Part shown: one piece after another, positions 61,276 through 64,000 of the stretch
How positions within the stretch are numbered: position 1 is the stretch's first letter
Layout: the number at the start of each line of letters is the position of its first letter
DNA from: Alteromonadaceae bacterium
GTDB lineage: Bacteria; Pseudomonadota; Gammaproteobacteria; Enterobacterales; Alteromonadaceae
Reading direction: 5' to 3'
DNA: 64,000 bases
NCBI GenBank assembly: GCA_014872785.1
Contig: WKFJ01000014.1
Coordinates: 124,001 to 188,000, forward strand
Translations under genes and position numbers: made by a program
The notes under the pieces: model-generated
Seen by the model: only the letters and a program-made list of their open reading frames with translations
The model's database searches: none
Told to the model about the DNA's origin: nothing

Positions 61276-61339
61276 GATTGTCTTAGTTAGTCGATAAAGC
61301 TTTCGCTTACACGACTTGCTTGTGTTAATTACGCTCACA

Positions 61340-61576
61340 CTATCTTACCGCCAAACCCAATTGTTTTTGCGATACCAAACGCACCACGTAAGACACCTTA
61401 AACAAACCTGCCAAGATCATTTGTGACACGTGTAGTAGCGTGACTGTGTAAAGCGGTAGCTGCTGTTCAAAGGCATAAGCAATCCATGTGCAAAAACAAA
61501 AAGTTAAAAACGTCAGTAGCATCCAAACGTTCGCCGTTTTTAAAAGCTGTGCATTATGGGTGTTTGCGTTTGGCAT
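61340..61576 (-). CDS. Small two-helix membrane protein, probably NsrR-regulated
   Basis: 78 residues from the ATG at 61576, which has GAGGAG before it (the frame extends to 61642 but the upstream part overlaps the operators). Two hydrophobic helices (about 17-38 and 44-62) are separated by a short QQLPLY turn, with a basic C-terminus. No family is recognised. It is divergent from the nsrR-type gene, and two NsrR-like boxes lie between, so it is likely repressed by that regulator and expressed under nitric oxide. Confidence 0.75.
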   Translation of the reverse strand: MPNANTHNAQLLKTANVWMLLTFLTFCFCTWIAYAFEQQLPLYTVTLLHVSQMILAGLFKVSYVVRLVSQKQLGLAVR

Positions 61577-61606
61577 AGTTGACTCCTCGCTAATAGACAA
61601 TTTAAT

Positions 61607-61629
61607 AAGATACATGTGAAAAGTATCTT
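61607..61629. promoter_or_regulatory. NsrR-like operator box 1
   Basis: AAGATACATGT then G then AAAAGTATCTT: two 11-base half-sites around one base, the layout of NsrR boxes (AAGATGCATTT-type half-sites). It is 31 bases upstream of the small membrane protein start. Confidence 0.8.
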
Positions 61630-61633
61630 TTAT

Positions 61634-61656
61634 AAAATGCATAATAGATGTATCTT
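61634..61656. promoter_or_regulatory. NsrR-like operator box 2
   Basis: AAAATGCATAA then T then AGATGTATCTT, again 11-1-11. Its centre is 27 bases from that of box 1, and it lies 60 bases before the nsrR-type start. Confidence 0.78.
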
Positions 61657-61716
61657 ATGGTTAGATCAAGAAAACATTTGAGAATGTGTCGACTTCACTC
61701 GCAAGGGGAACCGAAT

Positions 61717-62148
61717 TTGCAACTAACACGCTATACCGACTATGGCCTTAGAACGCTTATTTATCTGGCATTATTGCCTGACGGAAAAAGAGCAAACATT
61801 GATGAAATCAGTGTTACCTATGATATTTCCCGCAATAATGTGAACAAAATAGTGCATCACCTTGGCAAAGCGGGGGTGATTGAAACCAAGCGTGGCAAAG
61901 GCGGTGGTTTTGCTTTAAAAATGGAACCGGAACAAATCAATCTAGCTGAGATGGTACGGTTGTTAGAAAACAGTGTGGATGTGGTGGAATGCCATAAACC
62001 GGCTTGTAAAATTTTACCTGCATGTAAACTCAAAGGTGCACTAGCACAAGCTACACATGCATTTTTTGAAGTGCTCGCTGGTTTTACACTTGCAGATTTG
62101 CTCGCCGGAAAAGAAGACAGTTTGGTGCAAATTCTGGAGCTGAGTTAA
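61717..62148 (+). CDS. nsrR: Rrf2 family nitric-oxide-sensing repressor
   Basis: 143 residues counted from a TTG at 61717, with AAGGGG seven bases before. This gives the family N-terminus QLTRYTDYGLRTL and aligns with E. coli NsrR (141 residues). The iron-sulfur ligands Cys92, Cys97 and Cys103 have the C-x4-C-x5-C spacing of NsrR (91, 96, 102 in E. coli). The Fe-S cluster reacts with nitric oxide and repression is lifted. Two operator boxes in front suggest autoregulation. IscR-like relatives have a different Cys pattern. Confidence 0.92.
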   Translation: MQLTRYTDYGLRTLIYLALLPDGKRANIDEISVTYDISRNNVNKIVHHLGKAGVIETKRGKGGGFALKMEPEQINLAEMVRLLENSVDVVECHKPACKILPACKLKGALAQATHAFFEVLAGFTLADLLAGKEDSLVQILELS

Positions 62149-62190
62149 CAGCGATAATTACACCAAACTGAGCAACTGCAATTATTAGGA

Positions 62191-63384
62191 TTAAAAATTT
62201 ACTACGCGCGGTTCATTGTTGTGAAGCGATTCACGGTAGGCTTTTGGCGTTTGGTTAAAGTGTTTCTTAAACACCGCGTACATGTATTGCAGCGAAGGAT
62301 AACCACAAATATTGGCAATCTCGGTTGGCGCCACGCTGGTCTCTTCCAACATTTTGCAGGCTCTAGAGAGCTTTTCATTGTGAATTTCGGTATGAATACT
62401 GTGTCCGCGCTCTGCCTGAAAACGCTGCTCTAAATTAGAACGAGATATCCCCACATAGTCGGTAACTTGATCCACCTTTATACCTTTGGTGGCGTACTGA
62501 CGAATAAAGTGCATTGCTTGAATGACATGGGCATCTTTAAGCGATTTAAAATCGGTAGACTGTCTGCTTGCCACACCCACTGGTGGGATCAAAATTTTCT
62601 TGTTGCCAATACTGATATTGTTAAGTTGTTTGTGCAGTAGCTTCGCTGCGCGATAACCCATTTCGAAGCAACCCTGAGTCACTGAACTTAAGCTTATTCG
62701 GCTTAAGTGTCGGGCAATATCATCGTCATCAATGCCTATCACTGAAATACGATCCGGTACTTCAATGCCTAAGTGATCACAGGCCTGCAAAATATGACGT
62801 GCGCGTGAATCTGTCACTGCAATGATGCCAATCGGAGTTGGCAAGTTTTGGATCCAGTCTGTTAGACGATTCATTGCGTATTGCCAGGTTTCCGGATGCG
62901 TTGTATGGCCGCGGTACACCTGACACTCATAGCCTTCTTCTTTGGTGATTTTGAGCAGGGCGTTTTCCCGTTCGCGAGCCCAGCGGTGATTTTCATCTAG
63001 CGGCACGCCGTAGTAGGCAAACCGCTCGATGCCTCTGTGGCGTAAATGTTCATAAGCAGCGCGCACAATGGCTTCGTTATCTGTAGCGATGTATGGGGCA
63101 TTGGGGTAATCCTCTGCGTTTTGATAAGAGCCGCCAACCCCAACGACGGGCACAGGGCTATTTTCTAACGCTTGTTGAATATCAATGTCGTCAAAGTCTG
63201 CAATAATGCCGTCGCCTGCCCATTCCTGTATGTTTTCAAGACGACACAAAAAGTCTTCCTCTAGATAGATATCCCAATCTACTTTGGATGATTGTAGGTA
63301 ATGTCCAATACCTTCGATAACTTGTCTGTCATAAACTTTATTTGCGTTAAACAACAACGTAATACTGTGTCTCGCGTCAAACAT
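62191..63384 (-). CDS. xylR: Xylose operon regulator XylR (AraC family)
   Basis: 397 residues, matching E. coli XylR in length. The N-terminal two thirds form a periplasmic-binding-protein-like xylose domain (about 8-275, VIGIDDDDIARHLSRISLSSV at about 215), and the last 100 residues an AraC-type double HTH (VSDYVGISRSNLEQRF-like, GYPSLQYMYAVFKKHFNQTPKAYR). It activates xylose genes when D-xylose is bound. It is divergent from xylB. GAGG precedes the ATG. Confidence 0.95.
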   Translation of the reverse strand: MFDARHSITLLFNANKVYDRQVIEGIGHYLQSSKVDWDIYLEEDFLCRLENIQEWAGDGIIADFDDIDIQQALENSPVPVVGVGGSYQNAEDYPNAPYIATDNEAIVRAAYEHLRHRGIERFAYYGVPLDENHRWARERENALLKITKEEGYECQVYRGHTTHPETWQYAMNRLTDWIQNLPTPIGIIAVTDSRARHILQACDHLGIEVPDRISVIGIDDDDIARHLSRISLSSVTQGCFEMGYRAAKLLHKQLNNISIGNKKILIPPVGVASRQSTDFKSLKDAHVIQAMHFIRQYATKGIKVDQVTDYVGISRSNLEQRFQAERGHSIHTEIHNEKLSRACKMLEETSVAPTEIANICGYPSLQYMYAVFKKHFNQTPKAYRESLHNNEPRVVNF

Positions 63385-63419
63385 AATAACCTCTATACTT
63401 TGAAAGCATGGCTGTTACT

Positions 63420-63437
63420 GCTGCAGATAACTGCAGC
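63420..63437. promoter_or_regulatory. Dyad upstream of xylR
   Basis: GCTGCAG-ataa-CTGCAGC, a perfect 7+7 dyad 36 bases upstream of the xylR start. Candidate operator or leader hairpin. Confidence 0.4.
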
Positions 63438-63552
63438 CAGAACAACACTTGCTTATATGCCCAAACTTACTATTTATGTTTTTTTGTTTTTGTTTGCAGG
63501 CCAATTATAGTGGGAGTTTAGCGTCTATCTTTACAAATAATTAACAATGCTT

Positions 63553-63590
63553 TTATGAAATTTCGTAATTGTTGTTATGAATTCGAAAAG
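63553..63590 (+). promoter_or_regulatory. Candidate XylR binding site (direct repeat)
   Basis: TTATGAAATTTCG at 63553 and TTATGAATTCG at 63576 form a direct repeat about two helical turns apart, 50-80 bases before xylB. XylR-type AraC activators bind direct repeats, so this is a reasonable site, but the match to a consensus was not tested. Confidence 0.4.
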
Positions 63591-63635
63591 TGACAATTTA
63601 GCCATTGCAGTAAACAACATTTTGGTTAAGCATTC

Positions 63636-64000
63636 ATGTATTTAGGAATTGATTTAGGTACTTCCGGTTTAAAAGCCATTTTAATGTCAGGGACGGGAGA
63701 TATTTCTCATAGTGTGACTGAGCCTCTTAGCGTGTCTCGACCCAAAACTTTGTGGTCAGAACAAAACCCAGAGGACTGGTGGTTAGCGCTCGATAGCGCG
63801 ATGCGCTCGCTGGGTGAGCAAACAGACTTGACGCAAATACAAGCCATTGGTTTGTCAGGGCAAATGCACGGTGCAACATTATTAGATGCCGACGGCCAAA
63901 TATTGCGTCCCGCTATTTTGTGGAATGATGGGCGCTGTGCGTCGCAGTGTGAACAAATTGAACGTGAAGTGCCTAAAGCACGCGAGATTACCGGCAATAT
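63636..64000 (+). CDS. xylB: Xylulokinase, N-terminal part (truncated by window edge)
   Basis: About 121 codons. The N-terminal LGIDLGTSGLKAILM phosphate-binding motif of FGGY sugar kinases is at about 3-17, and LSGQMHGATLLD with ILWNDGR (about 70-98) is specific for xylulokinase. It phosphorylates D-xylulose. The gene is transcribed divergently from xylR and continues beyond the right edge. Confidence 0.93.
   Translation, partial: MYLGIDLGTSGLKAILMSGTGDISHSVTEPLSVSRPKTLWSEQNPEDWWLALDSAMRSLGEQTDLTQIQAIGLSGQMHGATLLDADGQILRPAILWNDGRCASQCEQIEREVPKAREITGN

Noticed and set aside
1-64000. tRNA, rRNA, CRISPR arrays, insertion sequences, integrases and prophage genes
   Set aside because: I saw no tRNA T-loop signatures, no short regularly spaced repeats, and no transposase or integrase motifs in the translated frames.

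Overview
The window looks like a chromosomal segment of a marine gammaproteobacterium of the order Alteromonadales, most probably family Alteromonadaceae (Glaciecola/Paraglaciecola/Alteromonas-like). I infer this from the protein sequences and from the gene order zapA/ygfB-pepP-ubiH-ubiI and gcvT-gcvH-gcvP, with serA, rpiA, fau and 6S RNA close by. No species can be assigned without a database search.

Layout. Positions 1-2683 hold, on the minus strand, the start of a membrane sensor, a secreted cupredoxin-like protein and a Gfo/Idh/MocA oxidoreductase. Then come purU and an FMO-like flavoprotein (plus), and a minus-strand run with serA, rpiA, a serine hydrolase, fau, a DoxX protein, nucleoside hydrolase, ribokinase and a large lipoprotein (5.5-14.5 kb). 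A pirin and a small membrane protein (plus) precede the conserved block: ssrS (6S RNA) and zapA on minus, ygfB-pepP-ubiH-ubiI on plus (16.0-21.0 kb). From 21.1 to 31.8 kb lies an accessory island: two small HTH proteins, a LysR regulator, a PAS-GGDEF cyclase, and a DUF1501 / DUF1800 / giant tandem-repeat secreted protein set. The glycine cleavage operon gcvTHP follows (32.1-36.7 kb), then a membrane-anchored HTH protein, a TetR remnant, a divergent MerR / old-yellow-enzyme pair with a recognisable operator, and a nitroreductase.

From 40.9 to 55.6 kb a plus-strand, partly AT-rich locus encodes methyltransferases, a large membrane protein apparently split in two, a flippase-like protein, a GT2 glycosyltransferase, a DUF354 protein, asparagine synthase, a six-hairpin-like protein, a bi-domain oxidoreductase, a sulfotransferase and a propeller-like protein. 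I read it as a surface-glycan locus, probably making a modified (sulfated/amidated/methylated) glycan. The last 8 kb hold a PDZ-alpha/beta hydrolase + DUF885 pair, a lipoprotein, a secreted protein + transglutaminase-like pair, an NsrR-type regulator divergent from a small membrane protein with two NsrR-like boxes between them, and xylR divergent from the start of xylB.

How the genes connect: serA, purU, fau and gcvTHP all belong to serine/glycine/one-carbon folate metabolism; ribokinase plus nucleoside hydrolase plus rpiA link nucleoside ribose to the pentose phosphate pathway, which xylB/xylR also feed. The most unusual items are (i) a 15-subdomain secreted repeat protein whose 3' end overlaps, in the -1 frame at an A5 run, a DUF1800 ORF that has no signal peptide of its own; (ii) a small two-helix membrane protein under two NsrR-like operators; and (iii) a second -1-frame overlap that splits a polytopic membrane protein in the glycan locus.
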